Shown here piece by piece: positions 7,575-16,018 of a stretch of DNA of 64,000 nt. Made by a program: the position numbers and the translations under genes. Every line of letters begins with the position of its first letter. Position 1 is the first letter of the stretch. This stretch comes from Amycolatopsis sp. CA-230715 (lineage in GTDB: Bacteria; Actinomycetota; Actinomycetes; Mycobacteriales; Pseudonocardiaceae). The notes below the pieces were generated by a model. It had not been told where the DNA came from, made no database searches, and saw only the letters and a program-made list of their open reading frames with translations. The stretch lies in NCBI RefSeq assembly GCF_018736145.1, contig NZ_CP059997.1, positions 8,431,501 through 8,495,500 of the forward strand, read 5' to 3'.

Positions 7575-10526
7575 TTACTGGCAGGCTTCGCAGTCGGGGT
7601 CGTCGATGCGGCAGGCGGCGCCTTCCTCGGCGACGAAGTCGACGTCTTCGACCTTCGCCATCTCCTTGCGCTCCTCGGCGACCGGAGCCGCGGGGACCGA
7701 AGCCGACGGCGACGGCGCGGGCGAAGCGGCGGGGGCGGGCGACGGCGACGGAGCCGCGGCGGGTGCCGCGGCCGGGGTCGCCGAGACTGCGTTCAGCTTG
7801 CCGTCGGTGCCGCGCAGGGTGCTCTTCTCCACGTGCGTCGCCGACCGGGCGCGCAGGTAGTAGGTGGTCTTGAGGCCCTTGTGCCAGGCGTAGCGGTACA
7901 GCTCGTCGAGCTTGCGGCCGCTGGGCGCCGCGATGTAGAGGTTGAGCGACTGCGCCTGGTCGATCCACTTCTGCCGCCGCGAACCGGCGTCGACCAGCCA
8001 CTTGCTCTCGATCTCGAACGCCGTGGCGTACAGCGCCTTGAGGTCGTCGGGCACGCGGTCGATCTGGCCGAGGCTGCCGTCGAAGTACTTCAGGTCGCTG
8101 ACCATCACCTCGTCCCACAGGCCGCGCTCCTTCAGCGAGCGGACCAGGTGCGGGTTGACCACGGTGAAGTCACCGGACATGTTCGACTTCACGTACAGGT
8201 TCTGGAACAGCGGCTCGATGGACTGGCCGACGCCGCAGATGTTGGAGATCGTCGCGGTCGGCGCGATCGCCATCACGTTGGAGTTGCGCATGCCCACCGT
8301 GCGGACCCGGTCGCGCAGCGGTGCCCAGTCCAAAGTGGACGACGTGTCGACGTCGAGCGCATCGCCGCGGCGGGCGTCGATGAGCAGCTGCATCGAGTCG
8401 ATCGGCAGGATTCCCTTGCTCCACAACGAACCCTCGAACGACTGGTACTGGCCGCGCTCCTCGGCGAGATCGGTCGAGGCCGAGATCGCGTAGTAGGAGA
8501 TGTGCTCCATGCTCTCATCCGCGAACCGCACGGCCGCCTCGGACGACAGCGGGACGCCGATCTCGAACAGCGCGTCCTGGAAGCCCATCAGGCCGAGCCC
8601 GATCGGGCGGTGGCGCAGGTTCGAGCGGCGCGCCTCCGGGATCGTGTAGAAGTTGATGTCGATCACGTTGTCGAGCATGCGGACCGCGGTGCGCACGGTC
8701 TTCTCGAGCCGCTTGGTGTCCAAACCGGACGGTGTGACGTGCTTGAGCAGGTTGACCGAGCCGAGGTTGCACACCGCGACCTCTTCGGCGTTGGTGTTCA
8801 GCGTGATCTCGGTGCACAGGTTCGACGAGTGCACGACACCGGTGTGCTGCTGCGGCGAGCGCAGGTTGCACGGGTCCTTGAAGGTGATCCACGGGTGGCC
8901 GGTCTCGAACAGCATGGTGAGCATGCGGCGCCACAGCTCGACCGCGCGGATCCTGCGGAACACCTTGATCTCGCCCCGCTCGGCGGCGGCCTCGTACTCG
9001 CGGTAGCGCTCGGCGAACGCGTTGCCGTAGAGGTCGTGCAGGTCCGGGGTTTCGTTGGGGGAGAACAGGGTCCACTGGCCGTCGGCCTCGACGCGGCGGA
9101 GGAACTCGTCGGGCACCCAGTTGGCGGTGTTCATGTCGTGCGTGCGGCGGCGGTCGTCACCGGTGTTCTTGCGCAGGTCGAGGAACTCCTCGATGTCGAC
9201 GTGCCACGTCTCGAGGTACGCGCAGGCGGCGCCCTTGCGCTTGCCGCCCTGGTTCACCGCGACCGCGGTGTCGTTGGCGATCTTGAGGAACGGCACGACG
9301 CCCTGCGACTGGCCGTTGGTGCCCTTGATGTGCGCGCCGAGGCCGCGGACGGGGGTCCAGTCGTTGCCGAGGCCGCCCGAGTACTTCGCCAGCAGCGCGT
9401 TGTTCTTGTACGCCTGGAAGATCGAGTCGAGGTCGTCGTCGACGGTGGTCAGGAAGCACGACGAGAGCTGCGGGCGGGTCGTGCCCGAGTTGAACAGCGT
9501 GGGCGTGGACGCCATGAAGTGGAAGCTCGAAAGCAGCTCATAAAACTCGATCGCGCGGGCTTCCTTGTCGTCTTCGCGGATCGCGAGGCCCATCGCGACG
9601 CGCATGAAGAACGCCTGCGGCAGTTCGAAGCGGATGCCGTCGTGGTGCTGGAAGTAGCGGTCGTACAGCGTCTGCAGGCCGAGGAAGCCGAAGTCGAGGT
9701 CGCGCTCCGCCCGGATCGCCGAAGTGATCTTGTCCAGGTCGAACGCCTGCAGCTCGGGGTTGACCAGCTCCAGCTCGATCGCGCGCCGGAGGTACGCGCG
9801 GAAGTAGCGCGGGTACTCCTCGGCCATCTCGTCCTGGCTCGCCAGCCGCGGCGCGCCCGCGAGGTAGCTCAACGCCTCGCCGCGCAGCTTGTCCAGCAGC
9901 AGCCGCGCGCTGACATAGGAGTAGTTCGGTTCCTGCTCGACCAGCACGCGCGCGGCCATGATCTGCGCCAGCGCCAGCTCGTCGGCGCTGATGCCGTCGT
10001 AGATGTTGCGCTTGGTCTCCGCCAGCACGGGTTCGGCGGAAACGTCGTCGAGCCCGGCAACGGCCTCGCCCACCACGTGGGACACGCGCGCCCAGTCGAG
10101 CGGGCGGACGCTGCCGTCGGCGGCGCGCACCGAGATCACGCCCTCCGCCTTCGCGGGCTGCGCCGCCTCGCGGGCCTTGCTGCGCTCCTCGCGGTAGAGC
10201 ACGTAGGCGCGGGCGACCTTGTGGTGCTCGCCGCGCATCAGCGCCAGCTCGACGATGTCCTGGATCTGCTCGATGTGCAGCGCGGTCTCCGGCCCGGTGT
10301 GGCGCAGGAGCGTCGCCTCGACCTGCTCGGTCAGCTCGCTGACCACGTGGTGGACGCGCGAGGACGCCGCCGCGTCGTCACCCTCGACGGCCAGGAACGC
10401 CTTCGTCATCGCGACCGAGATCTTGCCCGCGTCGAACGGGGACACGCTGCCGTCGCGGCGGATGACCCTGACCGCGGTGGTGCCGCCTCCGGTCGACGGC
10501 GGGCGCTGGCTTGTTTCCACTGACAT
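7575..10526 (-). CDS. nrdA: Ribonucleotide reductase large (catalytic) subunit
   Basis: 983 aa from ATG at 10526 with TTGGAGA upstream. It reduces ribonucleotides to deoxyribonucleotides with NrdB. The N-terminus holds two ATP-cone-like regulatory domains (about 18-110 and 118-205: 'VIRRDGSVSPFDAGKI', 'VRAADGSVRPLDWARV'). The catalytic barrel shows 'LSSCFLTT' (redox Cys), 'SSNLCTEI' (thiyl-radical Cys), 'VAVCNLGSVNL' (partner Cys) and 'TTYYLRARSAT' (radical-transfer Tyr pair). The tail ends CEACQ, the C-terminal cysteine pair re-reduced by thioredoxin. An Ala/Pro/Ser-rich linker of about 40 residues (roughly 914-952) separates the barrel from this tail, unusually long. Length and paired ATP cones resemble class Ic enzymes. 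No cobalamin riboswitch is visible upstream. Confidence 0.96.
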   Translation of the reverse strand: MSVETSQRPPSTGGGTTAVRVIRRDGSVSPFDAGKISVAMTKAFLAVEGDDAAASSRVHHVVSELTEQVEATLLRHTGPETALHIEQIQDIVELALMRGEHHKVARAYVLYREERSKAREAAQPAKAEGVISVRAADGSVRPLDWARVSHVVGEAVAGLDDVSAEPVLAETKRNIYDGISADELALAQIMAARVLVEQEPNYSYVSARLLLDKLRGEALSYLAGAPRLASQDEMAEEYPRYFRAYLRRAIELELVNPELQAFDLDKITSAIRAERDLDFGFLGLQTLYDRYFQHHDGIRFELPQAFFMRVAMGLAIREDDKEARAIEFYELLSSFHFMASTPTLFNSGTTRPQLSSCFLTTVDDDLDSIFQAYKNNALLAKYSGGLGNDWTPVRGLGAHIKGTNGQSQGVVPFLKIANDTAVAVNQGGKRKGAACAYLETWHVDIEEFLDLRKNTGDDRRRTHDMNTANWVPDEFLRRVEADGQWTLFSPNETPDLHDLYGNAFAERYREYEAAAERGEIKVFRRIRAVELWRRMLTMLFETGHPWITFKDPCNLRSPQQHTGVVHSSNLCTEITLNTNAEEVAVCNLGSVNLLKHVTPSGLDTKRLEKTVRTAVRMLDNVIDINFYTIPEARRSNLRHRPIGLGLMGFQDALFEIGVPLSSEAAVRFADESMEHISYYAISASTDLAEERGQYQSFEGSLWSKGILPIDSMQLLIDARRGDALDVDTSSTLDWAPLRDRVRTVGMRNSNVMAIAPTATISNICGVGQSIEPLFQNLYVKSNMSGDFTVVNPHLVRSLKERGLWDEVMVSDLKYFDGSLGQIDRVPDDLKALYATAFEIESKWLVDAGSRRQKWIDQAQSLNLYIAAPSGRKLDELYRYAWHKGLKTTYYLRARSATHVEKSTLRGTDGKLNAVSATPAAAPAAAPSPSPAPAASPAPSPSASVPAAPVAEERKEMAKVEDVDFVAEEGAACRIDDPDCEACQ

Positions 10527-10652
10527 GCGGTCTCCAAAAGGGCGCGATCGTACGACACACCGGCGCGCGTCGGCGTGTTGCTGGCTGCATTGGTCCGGCC
10601 GACCTCGCCTCGTCGAGCGGTCTCCCCGTCGCTCCGGCTGGTCGGTTCCCAG

Positions 10653-10668
10653 AGACTACATGTAGGGG
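10653..10668 (-). promoter_or_regulatory. Possible NrdR box upstream of nrdA
   Basis: A perfect 10-bp palindrome CTACATGTAG (10656-10665) lies about 130 bases upstream of the nrdA start and has the A/T-rich centre typical of NrdR boxes, which control ribonucleotide reductase operons in actinomycetes. NrdR usually binds two boxes about three helical turns apart, and I do not see a clear second one, so this is tentative. Confidence 0.35.
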
Positions 10669-10786
10669 TGTGGGCTCGCACGTGCCCCAATGGGTGGCGT
10701 GTCGGGCCCTCACCCTGCCGGGTTACCCGATCACTTTGCGCGCCTGTTCGCAGCGCTGCGAGGGCTCCCCGTCGCGGGTCGCTCGT

Positions 10787-10921
10787 CCCCGAAGGTGGCC
10801 TTCGGGGCGGTAGACGCCGCGAGCCCGGCCCTCGCCACCCGCACGACCCCTCGCAGCAGGCTGTCGCGTGCCCCGAAAGTGGCTTTCGGGGAATCCAGTG
10901 CCCCGAAGGTCACCTTCGGGG
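10787..10921. repeat. Three tandemly dispersed short palindromes (CCCCGAAGG / CCTTCGGGG type)
   Basis: Three 21-base hairpins occur at 10787-10807, 10871-10891 and 10901-10921, each with a 9-bp stem and a 3-base centre (TGG, TGG, TCA). The second has CCCCGAAAG paired with CTTTCGGGG, so both arms changed together (compensatory change), indicating selection on structure. They fill the 454-base gap between the nrdA start (10526) and the acetoacetate decarboxylase-like gene's stop (10981), both on the minus strand, and may include that upstream operon's terminator. The third extends to TGCCCC/GGGGCA. The rest of the gap shows no gene. Confidence 0.85.
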
Positions 10922-10980
10922 CATGCGCGGCACTGTCGCACCCGACATCATGGTGACCTTCGCGGCAGGGCAGATCCGGC

Positions 10981-11589
10981 TCAGCCGCCGAAGTGGAGGG
11001 TGAAGTCCCGCAGGTGCAGGTTCGCGACCGGGTGTCGTCCGGCGAGGTAGCCGAGCGGGCCGTCGGGGTTCACCGACCAGTCCGCGCGGGCGAGATGGGG
11101 GCGCGCCTTCGACCGCACCGGGCTCCGCTTGAGGCGGCCGTCGAGGGTTTGCACGACCTCGAACCGTGACGGCGACGGGAACGGGGCGCCGACGCGTCGG
11201 GTGAACGCGGCGGTGGCGATCCAGTCCGCGTCGGTGGCCGCGGTCGCGGTGAACGTCCTGCCGTGCCGGAAGTCCAGTGCCGCCAGGTCCTTCGGGATGC
11301 CCCACAGTGCGCGCCCGCCCGCGAGCGAAACCTCGCTGTCCACCCAGATCTCCGTGATGGACGCGGCGGCACCCCTGCCCCGAACGGCCACAGTGGACAG
11401 TAGTTCGTGGTAACTCAGCTGGCCGGGATCCTGGTAGTCGATCCACGCGGTCACCACCTGCGCCCGCCCGCCGAGCACGACGGGCTCGGCGCCGTCGGGC
11501 AGCGCGGGAAGGTCGGCGACCGGGATCCGCCACACCGAGGCGTACGCCTGCCCGGCGAGGTGCCACGGTTCCGGGGGATAGGCCGTCAC
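10981..11589 (-). CDS. Acetoacetate decarboxylase-domain protein
   Basis: 202 aa from GTG at 11589, overlapping the upstream crotonase stop (GTGA). The segment 'ALWGIPKDLAALDF' matches the region of acetoacetate decarboxylase that holds the Schiff-base lysine, so the catalytic Lys appears present; the rest is a typical small ADC-like beta barrel. Family members decarboxylate acetoacetate or act on other beta-keto or hydroxy acids, and the substrate here is unknown. It is the last gene of a three-gene minus-strand operon with a crotonase and an alpha/beta hydrolase, suggesting a short-chain keto-acid or CoA-thioester pathway (inference). Confidence 0.75.
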   Translation of the reverse strand: MTAYPPEPWHLAGQAYASVWRIPVADLPALPDGAEPVVLGGRAQVVTAWIDYQDPGQLSYHELLSTVAVRGRGAAASITEIWVDSEVSLAGGRALWGIPKDLAALDFRHGRTFTATAATDADWIATAAFTRRVGAPFPSPSRFEVVQTLDGRLKRSPVRSKARPHLARADWSVNPDGPLGYLAGRHPVANLHLRDFTLHFGG

Positions 11590-12425
11590 TTCTCGGTCCA
11601 CGGCAGGTAGGGAGGCAGGTCGGTGTCCACGCGCATGCCGAACTCGGGCGGCCGCTTCTGGAGGAACGAAACCACTCCCTCGACGGCGTCCTTGCTCGCG
11701 CCGAGCCCGCCGATGAGCCGGGAGTCCAGTTCGTGCACCGGGAACGGGGAATCCATTGTGGACATCCGGTAGAGAAGTTGCCTCGTCACCGCGACCGATA
11801 CCGCCGAAGTCGTGGTGACGATCTCCCGCGCCAGCTCGTATGCCTTGTCCAGCACCGAATCCGGCTCGTGGACACTGTGGACCAGCCCGGTCCGCAGTGC
11901 CTCGTCCGGCCCGAACACCCTGCCGCTGACCATCCAGTCCAGCGCGGTACCCATGCCGACCAGCCGCGGCAGGAACCAGGCGGAGGCGCCCTCGGGGTAG
12001 ATCCCCCTGCGGACGAAGACGAACCCGAACTTCGAGTTCGTGGACGCGAGCCGGTAGTCGCACGACAGCGTGATCGTGAGGCCGCCGCCGACCGAAGCGC
12101 CCCGCATGGCCGCGATCACGGGCTTGTTCATGGTGAAGATGCGTTTCGAGCACCGGCCGGCGGGCTCCTGCCACGCCGGGTCCGGCCCGGTTTCGGCGTC
12201 GAAGTCGAACCCGCCCTGGGAGAGGTCGGCGCCGACCGAGAAGTCGTTGCCGTTCCCCGTCAGCACGACCACGCGGACGGACTCGTCCCGGTCGGCGCGG
12301 TCCATCGCGTCGCCGAGTTCGTCGGCCATCCGGATCGTGTAGCCGTTGCGGGCCTCGGGGCGGTTCAGCGTCACGGTGGCGATGCGGTCGCTGACCGCGT
12401 AGGTGATGTCGGCGTACTCGGCCAC
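11586..12425 (-). CDS. Crotonase/enoyl-CoA hydratase family protein
   Basis: 279 aa from GTG at 12425, preceded by GAAGGAGT. The crotonase fold is clear: 'ITYAVSDRIATVTLNRPE' at the N-terminus, 'FSVGADLSQGG' (oxyanion hole) and 'MRGASVGGGLTITLSCDYRL'. The two glutamates that catalyse hydration in classical enoyl-CoA hydratase appear replaced: the residue after GGGL is Thr, and the 'A-P-E' position reads VF before 'RRGIYPEGAS'. It may therefore act as an isomerase, dehalogenase-like or other crotonase-fold enzyme rather than a simple hydratase. The gene is translationally coupled to the decarboxylase-like gene downstream and follows a hydrolase gene by 55 bases. Confidence 0.85.
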   Translation of the reverse strand: MAEYADITYAVSDRIATVTLNRPEARNGYTIRMADELGDAMDRADRDESVRVVVLTGNGNDFSVGADLSQGGFDFDAETGPDPAWQEPAGRCSKRIFTMNKPVIAAMRGASVGGGLTITLSCDYRLASTNSKFGFVFVRRGIYPEGASAWFLPRLVGMGTALDWMVSGRVFGPDEALRTGLVHSVHEPDSVLDKAYELAREIVTTTSAVSVAVTRQLLYRMSTMDSPFPVHELDSRLIGGLGASKDAVEGVVSFLQKRPPEFGMRVDTDLPPYLPWTEK

Positions 12426-12480
12426 GCGGACTCCTTCGCTGGAATTCTGGGAAGACCGTAGGACAACTGTTGGCATGCGG

Positions 12481-13413
12481 TCAACAAGTGATGGCGTCGT
12501 GCAGGAAGGTCCCGGCGAACCGCAGTGCCCGCTTCGCCTCCGGCAGGAAGTCGGCGAACGCCTGGAAAACGTGGATCTGCCCCGGCCACACTTGCAGGGT
12601 CGCGGAGCCGCCCGCATCGGTCACCGACTCGGCGATGCGCCGCGAGTCGCCGAGGATCGCCTCGGTCCCGCCCACCTGGACCAGTATCGGCGGCCAGCCC
12701 GCCTTGTCCGCGCCGAGCACGTCCAGCCGGGAGTGCGTGACGGGCACGGCGGGTGCGTAGGCACGGCGGCACTTTTCGGCGTAGGCGGGGGAGAGGAACG
12801 GGTCGCGTTCCGCGCGGTCGCGCTGCCAGGTCTCGGTGAGGCCGAGGTCGAGCCACGGCGACTCCAGGAACGCGGCCGCGGGCTGCGGGAGCCCTTCGCG
12901 CGTGAGATCGGCGAGCAGCCCGGCGGTGAGGTGGCCGCCGGCGGAATCGCCCGCGATCGCCAGCCGTGACGCGGGAAAGCCGCGGTCCAGCGACACGCGG
13001 TACGCGGCGAGCGCGTCGTCCGCGGCGGCGGGGAACGGGTGCTCCGGTGCGCGGCGGTAGTCCAGCAGGAACACCGGAAGCCCCGACGCGCGCGAAATCC
13101 GGTACGCCAGCGTCCGGTGGGAGCGCGGCGATCCGAAGACGAAACCGCCGCCGTGCAGGTAAAGCACCGCGCCCGTGGCGGACGAGGAGCCCGGCGCGCG
13201 CATCCAGACGCCGCGGACGTTCCCGTACCGGGCTGGCCACGCCGCGGTCCTGCGGGGGAGCGGCGCGAGCCCCGCGCTGTCGATCGTGCTGCGCAGCGCG
13301 CGCAGCTGGTACCCGTGCGGGGATGCCCGGTCCGCCAGCGGGCGGACGCGCGCGGCGAACAACCGACGCAACCGGACGCTCTGCGGGCTCGGGACCGTGT
13401 TCGCCTGGGGCAT
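12481..13413 (-). CDS. Alpha/beta hydrolase, hormone-sensitive-lipase type esterase
   Basis: 310 aa from ATG at 13413 (GGAGACGGAG about 6-15 bases upstream). It has the HSL-family oxyanion motif 'LYLHGGGFVFGS', the nucleophile elbow 'GDSAGG' with catalytic Ser, and a C-terminal 'GQIHVFQ' with the catalytic His. Such enzymes hydrolyse short to medium acyl esters in the cytosol. It leads the minus-strand operon containing the crotonase and decarboxylase-like genes, and is divergent from the large AtuA/carboxylase operon. A palindrome in the shared promoter region suggests common control. The natural substrate is unknown. Confidence 0.88.
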   Translation of the reverse strand: MPQANTVPSPQSVRLRRLFAARVRPLADRASPHGYQLRALRSTIDSAGLAPLPRRTAAWPARYGNVRGVWMRAPGSSSATGAVLYLHGGGFVFGSPRSHRTLAYRISRASGLPVFLLDYRRAPEHPFPAAADDALAAYRVSLDRGFPASRLAIAGDSAGGHLTAGLLADLTREGLPQPAAAFLESPWLDLGLTETWQRDRAERDPFLSPAYAEKCRRAYAPAVPVTHSRLDVLGADKAGWPPILVQVGGTEAILGDSRRIAESVTDAGGSATLQVWPGQIHVFQAFADFLPEAKRALRFAGTFLHDAITC

Positions 13414-13470
13414 GAGACCACTCCGTCTCCTCGGCTCGACCACCACGGTAGCGGGTCCACGGCAGAAAAC

Positions 13471-13488
13471 AATCATGCATGCTTGATT
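13471..13488. promoter_or_regulatory. Palindromic operator candidate between divergent catabolic operons
   Basis: AATCATGCATGCTTGATT matches its own reverse complement at 16 of 18 positions and lies in the 122-base gap between the divergent hydrolase operon and the AtuA/carboxylase operon. The TetR-type regulator that ends the latter operon is the obvious candidate ligand, as TetR operons are commonly autoregulated through such sites. The assignment is an inference. Confidence 0.5.
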
Positions 13489-13535
13489 TTTAGTCGGCCC
13501 GGTGTCATCGTCGGACTCGACGCAGGGAGGCGGTT

Positions 13536-14327
13536 ATGGCTGATCTGGGCGCGATCCTGGGAGATCTCGCGGCCGAGACGCAGACGATCGACGAAGTCGT
13601 GGCCGGGCTCCCGGCCGCGGACTGGGCGCGGGCGACCCCGGCGCCGGGCTGGACCATCGCGCACCAGATCGCGCACCTGGCGTGGACCGACGAGAAGTCG
13701 CTGATCGCCGCGACCAGGCCGGACGACTTCCCCGCCGAGGTGGAGAAGGCGCTCGCGGTGGGCGCGGACTTCGTCGACCGGGGCACCGAGGAATCCGCGG
13801 GCAAGCCGCCCGACGAGCTGCTCGCGCACTGGCGCGCCGGGCGTACCGCGCTGGCCGAGGCGCTCGCGGCGGTGCCCGACGGGCAGAAGCTGCCGTGGTA
13901 CGGGCCGCCGATGAGCGCCGCGTCGATGGCGACCGCGCGCATGATGGAGACCTGGGCGCACGGCCAGGACGTTTTCGACGCACTCGGGCTCGTCCGCGAA
14001 CCGACCGCCAGGCTGTGGAACATCGCGCGGTTCGGTGTGCGCACCAGGGACTTCGCGTTCAAGCTCCATTCGCTCGCGCCGCCGACCGAGGAGTTCAGGG
14101 TCGAGCTGACCGCCCCGGACGGCACCACGTGGGCGTTCGGTCCCGAGGACGCCGAAGAGCGGCTCACCGGGTCCGCGCTGGACTTCTGCCTCGTCGTCAC
14201 GCAACGCCGCCACCCCGGTGACACCGCTCTGGTCGCCGACGGCGACGGCGTTCGCGAGTGGCTCGGGATCGCGCAGGCTTTCGCGGGGCCGCCCGGAGAA
14301 GGCCGCAAGCCGGGGCAGTTCGCATGA
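13536..14327 (+). CDS. TIGR03084-type metal-binding DinB/maleylpyruvate-isomerase-like protein
   Basis: 263 aa, ATG start with GGGAGG upstream. The N-terminal four-helix region ('APGWTIAHQIAHLAWTDEKS', 'METWAHGQD') has the spaced His residues expected for the DinB/mycothiol-dependent maleylpyruvate isomerase fold, and the protein resembles family TIGR03084. Members of this superfamily often use mycothiol as a thiol cofactor, but the reaction of this family is not established. It is the first gene of an eight-gene operon and overlaps the AtuA-like gene by an ATGA stop-start. Confidence 0.8.
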   Translation: MADLGAILGDLAAETQTIDEVVAGLPAADWARATPAPGWTIAHQIAHLAWTDEKSLIAATRPDDFPAEVEKALAVGADFVDRGTEESAGKPPDELLAHWRAGRTALAEALAAVPDGQKLPWYGPPMSAASMATARMMETWAHGQDVFDALGLVREPTARLWNIARFGVRTRDFAFKLHSLAPPTEEFRVELTAPDGTTWAFGPEDAEERLTGSALDFCLVVTQRRHPGDTALVADGDGVREWLGIAQAFAGPPGEGRKPGQFA

Positions 14328-16018
14328 CCGACACCATCCGGATAGGCAACGCATCCGGCTTCTACGGCGACCGGTTCTCCGCGGTGCGCGAGATGCTCAC
14401 CGGCGGGCCGCTCGACGTGCTCACCGGCGACTACCTCGCCGAGCTGACCATGCTCATCCTCGGCCGCGACCGGATGAAGGACCCGAACCGCGGCTACGCC
14501 AAGACCTTCCTCCGCCAGATAGAGGAAAACCTCGCGCTGGCGAAGGAAAAGGGCGTCAAGATCGTCGCGAACGCCGGTGGGCTCAATCCCGCCGGGCTCG
14601 CGGACGCACTGCGCGAGCTGGCCGCCAAGCTCGGTGTCGACGTCGCCGTCGCGCACGTCGAAGGCGACGACCTGATCGCCCGCGCGGACGAGCTGGGCTT
14701 CGGGAAACCGTTGACCGCCAACGCTTATCTCGGCGCGTGGGGCATTGTGGACTGCCTGAACGCGGGTGCCGACATCGTGGTGACCGGGCGCGTGACCGAC
14801 GCGTCGGTGATCGTCGGCCCGGCGGCGGCGCACTTCGGCTGGGCGCGCGACGACTACGACGCGCTCGCGGGTGCGGTCGCCGCGGGGCACGTCATCGAAT
14901 GCGGTGCGCAGGCCACCGGCGGGAACTACGCCTTCTTCACCGAGCACGAGATCGGCGTACCCGGGTTCCCGATCGCCGAGATCCACCGCGACGGGTCCAG
15001 CGTGATCACCAAGCACGAGCACACCGGCGGCGTGGTGACCACCGGAACCGTTACCGCTCAACTGCTCTACGAGATCACCGGCGCGCGGTACGCCGGGCCC
15101 GACGTCACGACGCGCTTCGACACGCTGACGCTCGACCAGGACGGCCCGGACCGCGTGCGGATCTCCGGGGTGACCGGCGAACCTCCGCCGCCCGCGCTGA
15201 AAGTCTGCCTCAACAGCCTCGGCGGATTCCGCAACGAGACCACGTTCGTCCTCACCGGACTGGACATCGAGCGCAAGGCGGCGCTGGTCCGGGAACAGCT
15301 CGACGGCGCGTTGAAGGCCAACCCGCCCGCCAAGGTCACCTGGACGCTCGCGCGCACCGACCACCCCGACGCCGACACCGAGCAGCGGGCCAGCGCGCTG
15401 CTGCACGTGGCGGTCAAGGACGCCGACGCGAACGTCGCGGGCCGGGCGTTCAGCGGCGCCGCGATAGAACTCGCGCTGGCGAGCTATCCCGGTTTCCACG
15501 TGACCGCGCCCCCGTCGGCGGCATCCCCGTACGGCGTCTACACGGCGTCCTATGTGGACTCGTCCGAGGTGCCGCACGTCGCGGTGCGGCCCGACGGTTC
15601 GCGAGTGGACATCGCGTCAGCGGCGGAAACCCTGGCACTGTCCGAAGTGGAGGAACCGACGCTGCCGGAGCCGTTGGCGGCGGGGCCGGTGCGCCGCGTG
15701 CCGCTCGGCACCGTGATCGGCGCGCGCAGCGGTGACAAGGGCGGCAACGCGAACGTCGGCGTCTGGGTGCGCTCGGATGAGGCGTGGCGCTGGCTCGCGC
15801 ACCGGCTCACCGTCGCCGAGTTCAAGCGGCTGCTGCCCGAGACCGCGGAACTCACCGTGACACGGCACGTGCTGCCGAACCTGCGGGCGCTCAACTTCGT
15901 CGTCGAGGGCATCCTCGGCGAGGGTGTCGCCTCTCAGGCGCGGTTCGACCCGCAGGCGAAGGCGCTCGGGGAATGGCTGCGCGGCAGGGAAATCGACATC
16001 CCGGAGGTTCTGCTGTGA
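14324..16018 (+). CDS. AtuA-like protein (acyclic terpene utilisation family)
   Basis: 564 aa from the ATG at 14324 that overlaps the previous stop. The N-terminal portion ('IRIGNASGFYGDRFSAV', 'AYLGAWGIVDCLNAGADIVV', 'GRVTDASVIVGPAAAHFGW') matches the AtuA/DUF1446 family, first named for citronellol and geraniol degradation in Pseudomonas. The C-terminal ~110 residues ('LGTVIGARSGDKGGNANVGV') correspond to the AtuA C-terminal/ferredoxin-fold extension usually fused to it. The biochemical role of AtuA is not settled to my knowledge. Neighbouring acyl-CoA dehydrogenase and carboxylase genes support a place in branched-chain or isoprenoid acyl-CoA breakdown. Confidence 0.88.
   Translation: MTDTIRIGNASGFYGDRFSAVREMLTGGPLDVLTGDYLAELTMLILGRDRMKDPNRGYAKTFLRQIEENLALAKEKGVKIVANAGGLNPAGLADALRELAAKLGVDVAVAHVEGDDLIARADELGFGKPLTANAYLGAWGIVDCLNAGADIVVTGRVTDASVIVGPAAAHFGWARDDYDALAGAVAAGHVIECGAQATGGNYAFFTEHEIGVPGFPIAEIHRDGSSVITKHEHTGGVVTTGTVTAQLLYEITGARYAGPDVTTRFDTLTLDQDGPDRVRISGVTGEPPPPALKVCLNSLGGFRNETTFVLTGLDIERKAALVREQLDGALKANPPAKVTWTLARTDHPDADTEQRASALLHVAVKDADANVAGRAFSGAAIELALASYPGFHVTAPPSAASPYGVYTASYVDSSEVPHVAVRPDGSRVDIASAAETLALSEVEEPTLPEPLAAGPVRRVPLGTVIGARSGDKGGNANVGVWVRSDEAWRWLAHRLTVAEFKRLLPETAELTVTRHVLPNLRALNFVVEGILGEGVASQARFDPQAKALGEWLRGREIDIPEVLL

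Noticed and set aside
6372..10523. A 1,383-codon plus-strand open frame opposite nrdAB
   Set aside because: Low-complexity Arg/Val/Glu/His composition and no domain; nrdA and nrdB account for the sequence with all catalytic motifs.
10527..10786. Search for a cobalamin riboswitch upstream of nrdA
   Set aside because: Neither the GCCACTG-type B12 box nor the conserved 3' helix sequence is present; only a possible NrdR palindrome was found.
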